From Streptomyces umbrinus (lineage in GTDB: Bacteria; Actinomycetota; Actinomycetes; Streptomycetales; Streptomycetaceae): 64,000 nt of DNA. Shown here one piece after another: positions 1 to 9,001 of this stretch (within the stretch, counting starts at the first letter, position 1; every line of letters begins with the position of its first letter). The position numbers were made by a program, and so were the translations under genes. The stretch covers positions 310,001 through 374,000 of the forward strand of contig NZ_JAUSZI010000002.1 in NCBI RefSeq assembly GCF_030817415.1, written 5' to 3'. The notes below the pieces were generated by a model. That model did not search any database and was not told the DNA's origin. It saw only the letters and a program-made list of their open reading frames with translations.

Positions 1-1
1 C

Positions 2-49
2 AGCGCCAACGGCCACGCGCGCGGCAAGATCGTCATCACCGTGCCCTGA
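2..49 (+). CDS. C-terminal end of an MDR/zinc-type alcohol dehydrogenase or quinone reductase (partial)
   Basis: Only the last 15 residues are in the window, ending GHARGKIVITVP and TGA at 47-49. The ending H-A-R-G-K-I-V-(I/L)-T-V is typical of the last strand of NADPH-dependent MDR-superfamily oxidoreductases. The rest of the gene lies upstream of the window, so the substrate cannot be judged. It converges on the AfsR-like gene, with about 70 bases of unremarkable GC-rich DNA between them. Confidence 0.6.
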   Translation, partial: SANGHARGKIVITVP

Positions 50-122
50 CCCGGCGGACGATCCGGCCCGCACCCACTGGACGGCGCTCCCCCGCCGACG
101 CGCTTCGCCCTGCCCGGCCAAA

Positions 123-3100
123 TCAGTCGGGATCCAGGTGAGCCGTCCCAAGTTCCGGGGACAGCCGGGCCGGATCCACTTCCGTCACGGCGGTCTTCGC
201 GTCCAGTTCCCAACCCTTCCCGTACGCCGCGGCGAAGGCTTCCTCGCCCAGCGCGGCCCGCCCCCGGCGGGTGAGGTGGCGAACCTGGCGATCGGTGCGG
301 TCGTGGGCGCCGCGCAGCCGGGAGGCGGCGCCGAGCAGGACGGCGGTCTCGTGGTGCCGACCGTGCGCCTCGGCGAGCGCGGCCGTGTTGACCGCGACCA
401 GCGACAGGATCGGCAGGTCCCGGGTCTCCAGCGCCGCCGCGTACGCCTTCGCCAGCGCCCTCGCCGCACCGGCCAAGTCGCCCGTCACCAGGCAGAGCGA
501 GGCGCGTGCGCTGCCGACCAGCGTCCGCCCGTGGTCACCGGGGAACGGGGGGTCGCCGTGCAGGCCCCTTTCAGCTCTGTCGAGCAGTTCCCGTGCCCGG
601 TCCAGGTCGCCGAGCCGCACCCACAGGACGGCCTCCCACGCGTCGACCAGAAGCAGCATCTCCCGCGAGTCAGCGCGCAGCGCCCGCTCCCGGGCAGAGT
701 CGATCATCGCGATCACCAGGTCTGTATCGCCGCGCCGCAGGTGCAGGTCGATCCAGCGCAGGTCGCCGAACACCTCGTCGCCGAGGCTGAGCGAGCCGAA
801 CTCACCTGCCAGCGACCGGGCTTCGCGCAGGTCGGCCAACGCGCCGTCGAGGTCGTCGTCGTACTGCCTCAACTGGGCACGCAACGGCAGCACGTTGGCC
901 TGGCCCCAGCGGTCGCCGACCTGCCAGAAACAGACCAGGGCCGCTTCGACGTCGGTGCGCATCCCGTCGAGCTCGCCCGCGTTCTCGGCGAACTGGGCCC
1001 GGAACATGCGGGCCAGCCCGGACAGCCACACGTCGTCGCTGTCGGCCAGGCGCTCGACAAGCGCGGGCGTGGTCCTCTCCCCCTGCAGGAACGCCAGCGG
1101 GAGCGCGGCGAGCGCGCCGTACGGGCCGGGCAGCTCCGGGTACGAGAGCAACCGGTCGGCCAGCTCTCGCAGCTCGGCCTGGTCGCCGCTGGCGGCATCA
1201 TCAGCGGTTGTCCCCTGCCAGGCGTCGACCTGGTTGAGCAGGCGGATCGCGCGGGCGCAGTCTCGGTCGGGCGTCGGCTCTCCGCCTGGCACCGACAGAG
1301 CCTCGCCCAGCCAGTAGGCCGCGTCGGACTGCCGGTCGAACATCTGCCAGTACCAGGTCAGGTTCAGGGCGAGGGCGACCGCACCGGGAGCGTCACCGGT
1401 GTCGCACCGCCGACGCAGGGCCGCGAGCGTGTTGTCGTACTCGGTGCCGATGACTCGTATGGCCGCGAGCTGGCCGGACCCACGCAGCTGCGGGTCGTGG
1501 CGGGCCATCAGCTCGGCGAAGTGGCCGGCGGCCAGATCGCGTGCGGTGCCGAGGTCGCCCATCTCGGTCAAGCGGTCGGTGCCGTACTCGCGCAGCGTCT
1601 CCAGCATGCGGTAGCGGCCCGGGGCGGACGCGAGCTGCAGCAGCGAGCGGTCGACCAGGCCGGCGAGCAGCTCGGGGATTTCGGCGGCCGGCACTGCGGT
1701 GTCGGCGCAGACCGCGGTGGCCGAGGCGGGCGTGACGCCGCCGGGCAGGATCGAAATGCGTTCGGCGACCGTACGTTCGTGCACGCTCAGCAGGTCCCAG
1801 CTCCAGGCGATGACCGCGCGCAATGTGCGGTGCCGGGGCAGCGCGGTGCGGTTGCCGGTGCTGAGCAGCCGGAACCGGTCGGAGAGCCCGTCGGCGAGTT
1901 CGGGCAGGGACAGCGTCCGCAGTCGGGCCGCGGCCAGTTCGAGTGCCAGTGGCATGCCGTCCAGGCTGCGGACCACCCGCCGGATCTCGGGCAGTGTCGT
2001 CTCGTCGGCCTCGAAGCCGGGGCGTACGGCCGCGGCTCGCTCGCTGAACAGGCGTACCGATGCCGCCCGTCGGGCCTGTTCGACGCCGTCGTCCGGGCCG
2101 GGCAGGGCGAGCGGGCCGAGAGGCACGAGTGACTCGCCGTCGACCGCGAGGGGTTCGCGGCTGGTGGCGAGCACGCGCAGCCCGGCGCAGCGGGACAGCA
2201 GTGCCGCGACCAGGTGGGCCACGGCGTCGATCAGGTGCTCGCAGTTGTCGACCAGCAACAGGCTCTCCCGGCCGCCGAGTTGGTCGACGAGTACGTCCAG
2301 TTCGTCGCCCTCCACTCGCGTCCGGGCCTCGAACATCACGCCGCCGCGCAGCCCGATCCCGGCGAGCAGGGCCGCGCCGACCTTGGCCGGCTCGGTCACC
2401 GAGGCGAGATCGATCATCCACGCGCCGTCGCGGTACTCGTGGCGGTGGTGGCGGGCGGCCTCGACGGCGAGCCGGGTCTTGCCGGCGCCGCCGGGACCGA
2501 GCACGGTGACCAGGCGCCCGGCGGCGAGCAGCGTGTCGATCCTGGCGAGGTCGTCGTCGCGCCCGATGAAGCTGGTCAACGGGGCGGGCAGGTTGCTCGG
2601 CCTGGTCTGCCAGGCGTCGGTGTCCGGGGCGGGCCGCTCCGCGCGCAGCAGGCTCAGGTGGCGCTCGCGCAGGGCGGCGCCCGGGTCGGTGCCGAGGTCG
2701 CCGGCCAGACTTTCGCGGATCCGCTCGTACAGGGCCAGGGCATCGGCCTGGCGACCTTGGGCGGCGAGCGCGTCCATGAGCAGCGCGGCCGCCCGCTCGT
2801 GGACGGGGTGCTCGGCGAGCAGTGCGGTCAGGCGGGCGGCGGCCGCATCGGCGCGGCCGAGGGACAGTTCGGCGTCGGCGAGGTCGGCGACCGCCTCGAC
2901 CGAGGCGTGGGCCAGCCGGGTCGCGGTGGCAGGCGCCACCGCGACGATGAGCGAGGGCTCAGCGCCGGGACGGTCGCCCCACAGCGCCACGGCTTCGCCG
3001 AGTACGGCCGCCGCGGCGCTGGGGTCGCCGGCGCGCAGGCGGTCACGGCCGGTGGCGGCGAGTCGCTCGAACCGCAGTGCGTCCACGTCGGCCGCGTCCA

Positions 3101-3386
3101 CGTCCAGCCGGTAGCCGCCCGCGATCTGCGCGACACAGTCGGCCGAGCCGAAGGTCCGGCGCAGCCGCGAGACAAGGGCCTGCAGAGCGTGGGCGGGGCC
3201 GGCCGGCGGATCCTCGGCCCAGATCGCGTCCACCAGGACGCCTTGCGGGACCGTACGACCGCCGGCGAGCGCCAGCCGCACGGCCAGACCCTGCAACCGC
3301 GCGCCGGCAACGGGCAGGACAGTGTCGCCGCGAGACGCCTGAAAGGCGCCGAGCAGCGTGATGCGAAGCCGCGCATCCCCATCCAT
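123..3386 (-). CDS. AfsR/SARP-family transcriptional regulator (winged helix-BTAD-NB-ARC ATPase-TPR)
   Basis: A 1087-residue protein starting MDGDARLRITLLGAFQ. Residues 1-95 form the OmpR-like winged helix of SARPs; 96-250 form the bacterial transcriptional activation (BTAD) domain, with ALALYERIRESLAGDLGTDPG near its end. A STAND-type ATPase follows, with Walker A GPGGAGKT near residue 297 and Walker B LLLVDNCEHL near 376. The remainder is alpha-helical and TPR-like. This is the AfsR domain order, and the length is close to AfsR-type proteins. Such proteins are cytoplasmic activators of secondary metabolism or stress genes. It is divergent from the FAD monooxygenase at 3589, and the 202-base gap carries direct repeats of the spacing SARPs use, so it may control itself and that operon (inference). 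Confidence 0.9.
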   Translation of the reverse strand: MDGDARLRITLLGAFQASRGDTVLPVAGARLQGLAVRLALAGGRTVPQGVLVDAIWAEDPPAGPAHALQALVSRLRRTFGSADCVAQIAGGYRLDVDAADVDALRFERLAATGRDRLRAGDPSAAAAVLGEAVALWGDRPGAEPSLIVAVAPATATRLAHASVEAVADLADAELSLGRADAAAARLTALLAEHPVHERAAALLMDALAAQGRQADALALYERIRESLAGDLGTDPGAALRERHLSLLRAERPAPDTDAWQTRPSNLPAPLTSFIGRDDDLARIDTLLAAGRLVTVLGPGGAGKTRLAVEAARHHRHEYRDGAWMIDLASVTEPAKVGAALLAGIGLRGGVMFEARTRVEGDELDVLVDQLGGRESLLLVDNCEHLIDAVAHLVAALLSRCAGLRVLATSREPLAVDGESLVPLGPLALPGPDDGVEQARRAASVRLFSERAAAVRPGFEADETTLPEIRRVVRSLDGMPLALELAAARLRTLSLPELADGLSDRFRLLSTGNRTALPRHRTLRAVIAWSWDLLSVHERTVAERISILPGGVTPASATAVCADTAVPAAEIPELLAGLVDRSLLQLASAPGRYRMLETLREYGTDRLTEMGDLGTARDLAAGHFAELMARHDPQLRGSGQLAAIRVIGTEYDNTLAALRRRCDTGDAPGAVALALNLTWYWQMFDRQSDAAYWLGEALSVPGGEPTPDRDCARAIRLLNQVDAWQGTTADDAASGDQAELRELADRLLSYPELPGPYGALAALPLAFLQGERTTPALVERLADSDDVWLSGLARMFRAQFAENAGELDGMRTDVEAALVCFWQVGDRWGQANVLPLRAQLRQYDDDLDGALADLREARSLAGEFGSLSLGDEVFGDLRWIDLHLRRGDTDLVIAMIDSARERALRADSREMLLLVDAWEAVLWVRLGDLDRARELLDRAERGLHGDPPFPGDHGRTLVGSARASLCLVTGDLAGAARALAKAYAAALETRDLPILSLVAVNTAALAEAHGRHHETAVLLGAASRLRGAHDRTDRQVRHLTRRGRAALGEEAFAAAYGKGWELDAKTAVTEVDPARLSPELGTAHLDPD

Positions 3387-3483
3387 CCCCCGATCTTCGC
3401 GCGGGCACCCTCGATCCCCAAATCAGGACAGCGGTGCCTGACTTCCCTGTCCACGCCAGTACCGGAAGGCACCGGACGGGAGT

Positions 3484-3533
3484 GTCAGCGCCATGTGCCC
3501 CCATGTCAGCGCCGTGTGTGCCCCGTGTGAGCG
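3484..3533. promoter_or_regulatory. Three direct heptamer repeats, candidate SARP/AfsR binding site
   Basis: GTCAGCG occurs at 3484-3490 and 3505-3511, and GTGAGCG at 3527-3533: three same-orientation heptamers 21-22 bases apart, two helical turns. Direct heptamers spaced 11 or 22 bp are what SARP proteins bind. The block sits between the AfsR-like gene and the divergent monooxygenase. Binding is inferred. Confidence 0.4.
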
Positions 3534-3588
3534 GCTGGCGTCAGTCTTTGCGTGCCTCGGACAGCAGAGGCTTCGGAAGGGGAGTTTC

Positions 3589-5109
3589 GTGCATGACGTA
3601 GTGATTGTGGGCGCCGGCCCGGTTGGTCTTTTCCTTGCCTGCGAGCTTGGCCTCGCGGGCTGCTCTGTCCTGGTGCTCGAGCGGGCGCCGGAACTCCGCT
3701 CCCCGTGGAAGGCGGACCCGCTCGGGATGCGGGGCCTGTCCGCCGCGTCGGTCGAGGCGTTCTACCGCCGCGAGATGCTTCACCCGCTGCTGAGAGCGTC
3801 GGGCGTCCACGACGGTCCCGCCGCGAACCCCGACACGGACGAGCCGTCACCACCTCGGGGCGTGGGCCACTTCGCAGGCATGATGCTCGATCCGGCCCAG
3901 GTCGACGTCACTGCCCTGCCGTTCCGGCTTGCCGGCCCGGCATCGGAGGGAGTGATGACGAGCCTCGAAGCCGTCGAGACGGTGCTGTCCGAGCGGGCGT
4001 CCAAGCTCGGCGTGGAGGTCAGGCGGGGCGTCACGGTCTCAGCCGTCGCGCAGGACGGCGAGAGCGTGGTCGTGCAAGCAGGCTGGCACGAGTACGCCGC
4101 GCGCTGGGTCGTCGGCTGCGACGGTGGACGCAGCACGGTGCGTGGGCTCGCGGGCTTCGAATTCGTCGGCACCGAGCCGCAGTTCACCGGCTACGTCCTG
4201 CTCGCGCCCATCGCCGATCCCGAGAAGCTGCACCCCGGGTTCAACCTGACGCCGACAGGCATGTACCTCCGGACGCCCGCGGAGGAGTACATCGGCATGC
4301 TGGAGTTCGACGGCGGCGCGTTCGACCGCTCGCAGCGGCCGACTCGCGAACATCTCCAGGCAGTTCTGCGCCGTGTGTCCGGCACCGACGTGACGCTGAC
4401 CGACGTCCATCTCGCTTCGAGCTTCACCGATCGGGCGATGCAGACGACGACGTACCGGCAGGGGCGCGTCCTGCTCGCGGGCGACTCCGCTCACATCCAC
4501 TCCCCCCTTGGCGCGCAGGGACTCAATCTCGGCCTCGGCGACGCCATGAACCTGGGATGGAAGCTCGCGGCGACCGTGCACGGGCACGCACCGGACGGGC
4601 TTCTCGACACCTACACCCGCGAGCGCCATCCGATCGGCGCGGGCGTGCTCGACTGGACGCGCGCCCAGGCCGCGGCCATGAAGCCGGACCCGCATGCCCA
4701 GGCGGTCCAAGGAGTGCTGCGCGACCTGCTCGGGACCCGAGACGGAACGACCTACGTGTTCAAGAAGACATCGGGATCGTCGAACCGCTACGACCTCGGC
4801 AGTGAGCACCCGCTGGTCGGCCGCAACGCCCCGGACCTCCGTCTCGAGGACGGCACTCGGCTCGGCGACCTGATGCAGGACGGGCGAGGCGTCGCGCTCA
4901 ACTTCAGCATCGCCCGATCCCTACACGGTTCGGCGATGGGATGGGAGAGCCGGATCCGGTACGTGGCCGGTCCGGCGCGGAACGACCTCGGGCTGGGTGC
5001 CGTGCTGGTCCGACCTGACGGCACCGTCGCCTGGGCAGGTGATCGTGACCCTGACCGTGAAGCGTTCGAGCAGGCCGCCGGCCATTGGTTCGGCGCACCG
5101 CAAGTCTGA
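3589..5109 (+). CDS. FAD-dependent aromatic monooxygenase (PheA/TfdB-like group)
   Basis: 506 residues from a GTG at 3589, chosen because GGAAGGGGAG lies five bases upstream and the FAD motif VVIVGAGPVG then begins at residue 4; the open frame upstream to 3493 has no homologous look. It has the group A flavoprotein hydroxylase layout: the N-terminal GxGxxG dinucleotide site, [11 protein letters not shown] (the DG motif) near residue 180, and GDSAHIHSPLGAQGLN (the GD motif) near 300. A C-terminal thioredoxin-like tail follows. It would hydroxylate an aromatic substrate with NAD(P)H and O2. The SGNH hydrolase 36 bases downstream suggests a hydroxylation plus deacylation pair. A paralogue sits at 59372, sharing the GHFAGMxLD segment. 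Confidence 0.85.
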   Translation: MHDVVIVGAGPVGLFLACELGLAGCSVLVLERAPELRSPWKADPLGMRGLSAASVEAFYRREMLHPLLRASGVHDGPAANPDTDEPSPPRGVGHFAGMMLDPAQVDVTALPFRLAGPASEGVMTSLEAVETVLSERASKLGVEVRRGVTVSAVAQDGESVVVQAGWHEYAARWVVGCDGGRSTVRGLAGFEFVGTEPQFTGYVLLAPIADPEKLHPGFNLTPTGMYLRTPAEEYIGMLEFDGGAFDRSQRPTREHLQAVLRRVSGTDVTLTDVHLASSFTDRAMQTTTYRQGRVLLAGDSAHIHSPLGAQGLNLGLGDAMNLGWKLAATVHGHAPDGLLDTYTRERHPIGAGVLDWTRAQAAAMKPDPHAQAVQGVLRDLLGTRDGTTYVFKKTSGSSNRYDLGSEHPLVGRNAPDLRLEDGTRLGDLMQDGRGVALNFSIARSLHGSAMGWESRIRYVAGPARNDLGLGAVLVRPDGTVAWAGDRDPDREAFEQAAGHWFGAPQV

Positions 5110-5145
5110 ACCAGCCACCCCGACAACCGAGTTACAGGAGCACAC

Positions 5146-5808
5146 ATGACAATCACCATCCGCCCGGGAAGCACAGTGATGTTCGCCGGCGATTCGATCA
5201 CCGACTGCCAACGGCTGGAGAGCGAGGAGCATCTTGGGTTCGGCTATCCGCTGCGCGTCGCGGGCGAGTGGGGATTCCGGCACCCGGACCGGGACGTGAC
5301 GTGGCTGAACTCCGGCATCGCGGGCGACAAGGTGATGGACCTCGAAGCCCGCTGGCAGGCGGACGTCCTCGACGCGCGCCCGGACGTGGTGTCGATCCTC
5401 GTCGGCGGAAACGATGTCGGCTGGCACTCGTACGACCCGGACGGCTACGTGATCCCCGCGGAGGACTTCGCGGCAGGGTACGACCGCCTGCTCGCGCCCC
5501 TGGCCGAGGCCGGCGTCGATCTGATCCTCGTCGAGCCGTTCCTGCTGCCGATTCGCGGCGTTGTCGAGGTCGGCGACATGCACCTCGGCGAAGAGGTCCG
5601 AAGGGAGTGGCGGGCCGACCTGGACCCGAAGATCCAGGTCGTGCGCGAGCTGGCCCGCAAGTACGGCGCGCATCTGCTCGCCGCCGACGGCATGTTCGCC
5701 GAGCTCGCCGCGACGACCGGACCGGAGTACTGGGCCGCGGACGGCGTGCACCCGACGCCGGCCGGTCACGCCGCACTCGCGGCGGCCTGGCTGCGGCTGG
5801 TCGCGTGA
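5146..5808 (+). CDS. SGNH/GDSL-family hydrolase (esterase or deacetylase)
   Basis: 220 residues; start supported by ACAGGAGCACAC before ATG. All SGNH blocks are visible: block I FAGDSITDC near residue 12 (nucleophile Ser), block II Gly in NSGIAGDKV, block III Asn in VGGNDVGW, and block V Asp/His in DGVHPTPAGH near the C-terminus. There is no signal peptide, so it is probably cytoplasmic, as in the rhamnogalacturonan-acetylesterase/xylan-esterase-like group. It lies 36 bases after the monooxygenase stop and is probably co-transcribed. The substrate is unknown. Confidence 0.85.
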   Translation: MTITIRPGSTVMFAGDSITDCQRLESEEHLGFGYPLRVAGEWGFRHPDRDVTWLNSGIAGDKVMDLEARWQADVLDARPDVVSILVGGNDVGWHSYDPDGYVIPAEDFAAGYDRLLAPLAEAGVDLILVEPFLLPIRGVVEVGDMHLGEEVRREWRADLDPKIQVVRELARKYGAHLLAADGMFAELAATTGPEYWAADGVHPTPAGHAALAAAWLRLVA

Positions 5809-5919
5809 CCGGGCCTCGCGATCGCCCGCGACGGCGGTGGCACCGGGGACACCAGCCACACCGGTGACCGCGAGGAGCTTCACCGACCGGGACGTCGACG
5901 ATGCGGCGGACGGAGGTAG

Positions 5920-7371
5920 TCAGTTCTCGCCGAAGTCCTTCGTCTTGATGAAGCGGTGGTCCGTTTTCGACGGTCCGTCCTTCGTTCCGCGCAGGATCCA
6001 GTAACCGGCGTCCTTGCGGGGCTTGTTGAAGCCGAACGTGCCGATGAGCAGCTCGTCGCGGCCATCGGTGTCGAGGTCGGCGATGTGCAGGTCCCAGCCG
6101 AAGAAGTCGCGGTCCCCTTCGTGCTCCGGGGAACCGCCGAGGCCGATCGTGTACCGGTCGATCTTGACGGTACGGGCCGGGTCGAGCCCGTCCTTGCCGC
6201 CGAGGACCACCGCCACCTCGCCGATGCGGCGATCGACGCCCGGCGACTGGGTGGCGATGTCGTCGTAGCCGTCGCCGTTGACATCGCCGACCGCGGCGGC
6301 GCTGACGACACCCAGCTTCCCCAGATCGCCGGCGGCCCTGCCCCGGCCCGGGCCCTCACCGCTTCCGTAGACGGCGACGGCTTCGCTGAAGCCCACCTGG
6401 GCGAGGATGTCGGCGTGTCCGTCGCCGTCGAAGTCCCCGGCGGCCACGGGCTTGCCGACGGGGGCCTGGCTGTCGGCCTGGTTCGTGATGCCGGGTACGG
6501 CCCCCGCGGGCTTCAGTCCCTGGGGCGTACCCCGGTAGAACACGGCGTCGATGACGTCTTCCGGCATGTCGTCGTCCTCGAAGCGGACATCCTCCTCGTC
6601 GTACTCGGACTTGGCGACCAGGTCGTCCCGGCCGTCGCCGTCGAAGTCGCCGACGACGGCGTGGGCCACGGACACCCACCCCTGTTGGCCCACATCGATG
6701 GTCGAAGTGGTGCGGGGCGCCCCGCCGTCACGGCTGAGCGGGCCGTACAGGACGGTGGCGGGCTGCGGCTTGCGGTCGTACTCGCTGCCGGGCTCCGCGA
6801 GGGTCAGCAGGTCCAGAGCCCCGTCGCCGTCGAAGTCCCCTGCTGCGGTGGCCGGGAGGACGTCGGCGGGCAGCTTGGTGACTCCCGCGAGGCCGTCGGG
6901 GTCGCCCCACACAATGCGCTGGTCGGGCGTGTACTTCCCGCTGGGGTGGCTCAGCAGGTTGCGTACGACGACATCGGCGTGGCCGTCGTCATCGAGATCC
7001 CCGGTGAACTGGGTCGACCGGTCGTAGGTGATCGGCGAGCTGGTGACCCGGGGGTCGGGCTTGGCGTAGCGCTCCGCGAGGCGGAAGGCATCGCCCGGCT
7101 TCGGGCCGCCGGGTGCGGCGAGGACGACGAAGCGGTTGTTGTGCCAGTCGCCCCCCGGCTTGGGCTCCTTGTACCAGCCGTTGACGACCGCGTCCGGGTG
7201 CCCGTCGCCGTTCACGTCGTCCCGGTTGACCTCGCCGTCGTCCCGCTGGGCGGGGGAAGGGGGCACCGGCGCCGACTTCCCGTCATCGCCCGAGCAGCCC
7301 GCGAACAGCAGGGTCGTCACGCAGAGGCAGACCAGGGCGACAGCAGGGCGGCGGGTACGGCGGCGGGGCAT
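5920..7371 (-). CDS. FG-GAP/VCBS-repeat lipoprotein (integrin alpha-like beta-propeller)
   Basis: Start taken at ATG 7371 (MPRRRTRRPAVALVCL), which gives a clean lipoprotein signal ending LFAGC, with Cys near residue 25; the open frame extends nine codons further upstream. The mature part has about seven FG-GAP units with calcium-binding DxDGDGxxD loops, such as DVNGDGHPD, DFDGDGALD, DLDDDGHADVV, DVNGDGYDDIA and DLDTDGRDEL. These fold into an integrin-alpha-like propeller. It is likely anchored outside the membrane, with a binding rather than catalytic role. About 483 residues, typical for streptomycete members. Confidence 0.85.
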   Translation of the reverse strand: MPRRRTRRPAVALVCLCVTTLLFAGCSGDDGKSAPVPPSPAQRDDGEVNRDDVNGDGHPDAVVNGWYKEPKPGGDWHNNRFVVLAAPGGPKPGDAFRLAERYAKPDPRVTSSPITYDRSTQFTGDLDDDGHADVVVRNLLSHPSGKYTPDQRIVWGDPDGLAGVTKLPADVLPATAAGDFDGDGALDLLTLAEPGSEYDRKPQPATVLYGPLSRDGGAPRTTSTIDVGQQGWVSVAHAVVGDFDGDGRDDLVAKSEYDEEDVRFEDDDMPEDVIDAVFYRGTPQGLKPAGAVPGITNQADSQAPVGKPVAAGDFDGDGHADILAQVGFSEAVAVYGSGEGPGRGRAAGDLGKLGVVSAAAVGDVNGDGYDDIATQSPGVDRRIGEVAVVLGGKDGLDPARTVKIDRYTIGLGGSPEHEGDRDFFGWDLHIADLDTDGRDELLIGTFGFNKPRKDAGYWILRGTKDGPSKTDHRFIKTKDFGEN

Positions 7372-7465
7372 GGCGCAAGTCTGCGAGACGCAGCTCACGG
7401 GCCCGTAACGACGGGGTCAGGGTCGGATTCCGGTCAGGAACAGAACCGTCGGCGCAGCACTGACG

Positions 7466-8188
7466 TCAGGGGGCGGTGAACGCGTCAGCGGTCACGTCGC
7501 GTTCGAGGCTCGCCCCCTGGAAGCCGTACGTACCGATGTCCGAGACCTTGATCAGGAGGCAGTAGTGGTCGACCGCGCCCAGGGTGTCTGCCACTTGGTG
7601 GTAGTTCCTTCTGAGGAAGTGGATCGCGGCCTGGTTGGCCAGGGAGCTCTGGCCACAGACCAGCATGACCGGACGAGTCGCCTGCGGTGGCCTGAACTTG
7701 GCCACCAGGGCGTACTCCACCTCGTTCTTCCGGTAGGGGTAGCGTCGGCCGCCGACGTCGAACGCCACCGACTCCGGACCTTGACCGTACGGCTGGATGC
7801 TGACGCCGGGCAGGTGGGCCGCGAGGTGGCCGCCCGTGCGGAGGTTGGCCTCGCCGAGCGGACCGCCGATACAGAACTCCGTACGGTCGTTGTTGATGCC
7901 GCGGAAGTCCTCGCTGGACTCGGTCTCGACGTCACAGCCGAGTTGGCCGGCCAGGGTCGCGACCTCGATCATGGCGCGGATTTCCTTGTGCGTGGTGACG
8001 CCCCGCGTGTTGTGTTTGTTGCCGATGACGATGAAGCAGGTCTCCCCCGGGACGAGGCCGAAGAAGTCCGCTTTGCGGCGCAGCCGGCCGGTGCGCTTGC
8101 CGCGCTCCCAGAGCCAGACGAACCCACCACCGATGAGGCTGGTCACCAGACCGACCAGCACATTGACGACTACGGAAAAGATCGCCGC
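7466..8188 (-). CDS. Unknown membrane-anchored protein (start uncertain)
   Basis: I do not recognise the family. The protein has an N-terminal hydrophobic helix (VLVGLVTSLIGGGFVWLW), a basic patch, then a soluble domain of roughly 210 residues that begins GLVPGETCFIVIGNKHN and contains LVCGQSSLANQAAIHFLRRNY. The open frame runs to 8311, but that would overlap the divergent gene's start. A GAGGGGG block near 8190 suggests initiation around 8170-8188, where no ATG exists (GTG or a rare codon); the coordinate given is approximate. A Rossmann-like nucleotide-sensing domain outside a single membrane helix is only an impression. Confidence 0.55.
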   Translation of the reverse strand, partial: AAIFSVVVNVLVGLVTSLIGGGFVWLWERGKRTGRLRRKADFFGLVPGETCFIVIGNKHNTRGVTTHKEIRAMIEVATLAGQLGCDVETESSEDFRGINNDRTEFCIGGPLGEANLRTGGHLAAHLPGVSIQPYGQGPESVAFDVGGRRYPYRKNEVEYALVAKFRPPQATRPVMLVCGQSSLANQAAIHFLRRNYHQVADTLGAVDHYCLLIKVSDIGTYGFQGASLERDVTADAFTAP

Positions 8189-8309
8189 CCCCTCAGGCCC
8201 CCGCCGCGCACAGCAGTTCCGCGCGCATCGAACGCCTGATCCTCCATGACGGGCCCTGCCTGTGACAACCGGATCCTGCCCGAACGACGGATGGTGAAGA
8301 GTGTGGGGC

Positions 8310-8858
8310 ATGGAGTTCTTCTGCTACCACCGCGATCGGCCCAACTCCGTGGCTCTGCGTCACGAGTTGCTGGAGGAGCACTGGTCCTACATGGACCGGT
8401 TCGACAAGGAGATGATCGCCCGCGGCCCGACCCTCACCGGGGACGACGCACCCACCGGCAGCGTGCACATCGTGGACCTGCCGGAACTTGCCGCCGCCCG
8501 CGCGTTCGCCTTTGACGAGCCCGGCTACCAGGCCGGTGTGTACCGGGACGTGCTGCTGCGCCGGTGGCGCAACCTGCTGGGGCGCACCATGTGGGACTTC
8601 CCCGGTGGCAGGACCGGCGGCAACCGGTACCTGGTGCTCGGCCTTGGCTCGGGGCAGGGCGCCGACCTCGCCGTACCGCAGGACCGGGATGACGAACTCA
8701 TCGCGTACGGGCCGCTGTTGTCCGACGACGGCACCACCTGGCTGGGTACGGCGGTGCTGCTCCGGGCACCGGACCCGGACACGGCCCGCACCGTCCTGAC
8801 CCCGGGCCCGTACGCCGGCATCGAGGTCCACAACTGGCAGTTCGGCGGACGGTCGTAG
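8310..8858 (+). CDS. YciI-like (YCII) domain protein
   Basis: 182 residues from ATG 8310 (MEFFCYHRDRPNSVALR); an in-frame ATG three codons earlier is also possible. The N-terminal half has the YCII arrangement: short strand, RxxLLEEHWSYMDRF, GPTLTGDD, and GSVHIVDLPELAAARAFAFDEPGYQAGVY. The second half (FGPLLSDDG-like repeat, TAVLLRAPDPDTARTVL) looks like a second, degenerate YCII unit. YciI proteins are small dimers, sometimes dehalogenase-like; the function here is unknown. Confidence 0.7.
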   Translation: MEFFCYHRDRPNSVALRHELLEEHWSYMDRFDKEMIARGPTLTGDDAPTGSVHIVDLPELAAARAFAFDEPGYQAGVYRDVLLRRWRNLLGRTMWDFPGGRTGGNRYLVLGLGSGQGADLAVPQDRDDELIAYGPLLSDDGTTWLGTAVLLRAPDPDTARTVLTPGPYAGIEVHNWQFGGRS

Positions 8859-9001
8859 CGAACTGAGCACGCGGCGAAAGGCGTCGAGGCGCACTGGCGC
8901 ACTCAATCCCCAAAGGGCCCTCGACACAACGGAGTTGGGGCCTCACCATGGTGCCCCATCGGTCCCGTCGACGGATGGGGCACGCCGCACTGGGGGTGGC
9001 T

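Noticed and set aside
138..2132. A 664-codon plus-strand open frame opposite the AfsR-like gene
   Set aside because: It mirrors the coding strand of a well-supported AfsR protein; Gln/Arg/Gly-rich translation with no motif or ribosome site. Typical high-GC shadow.
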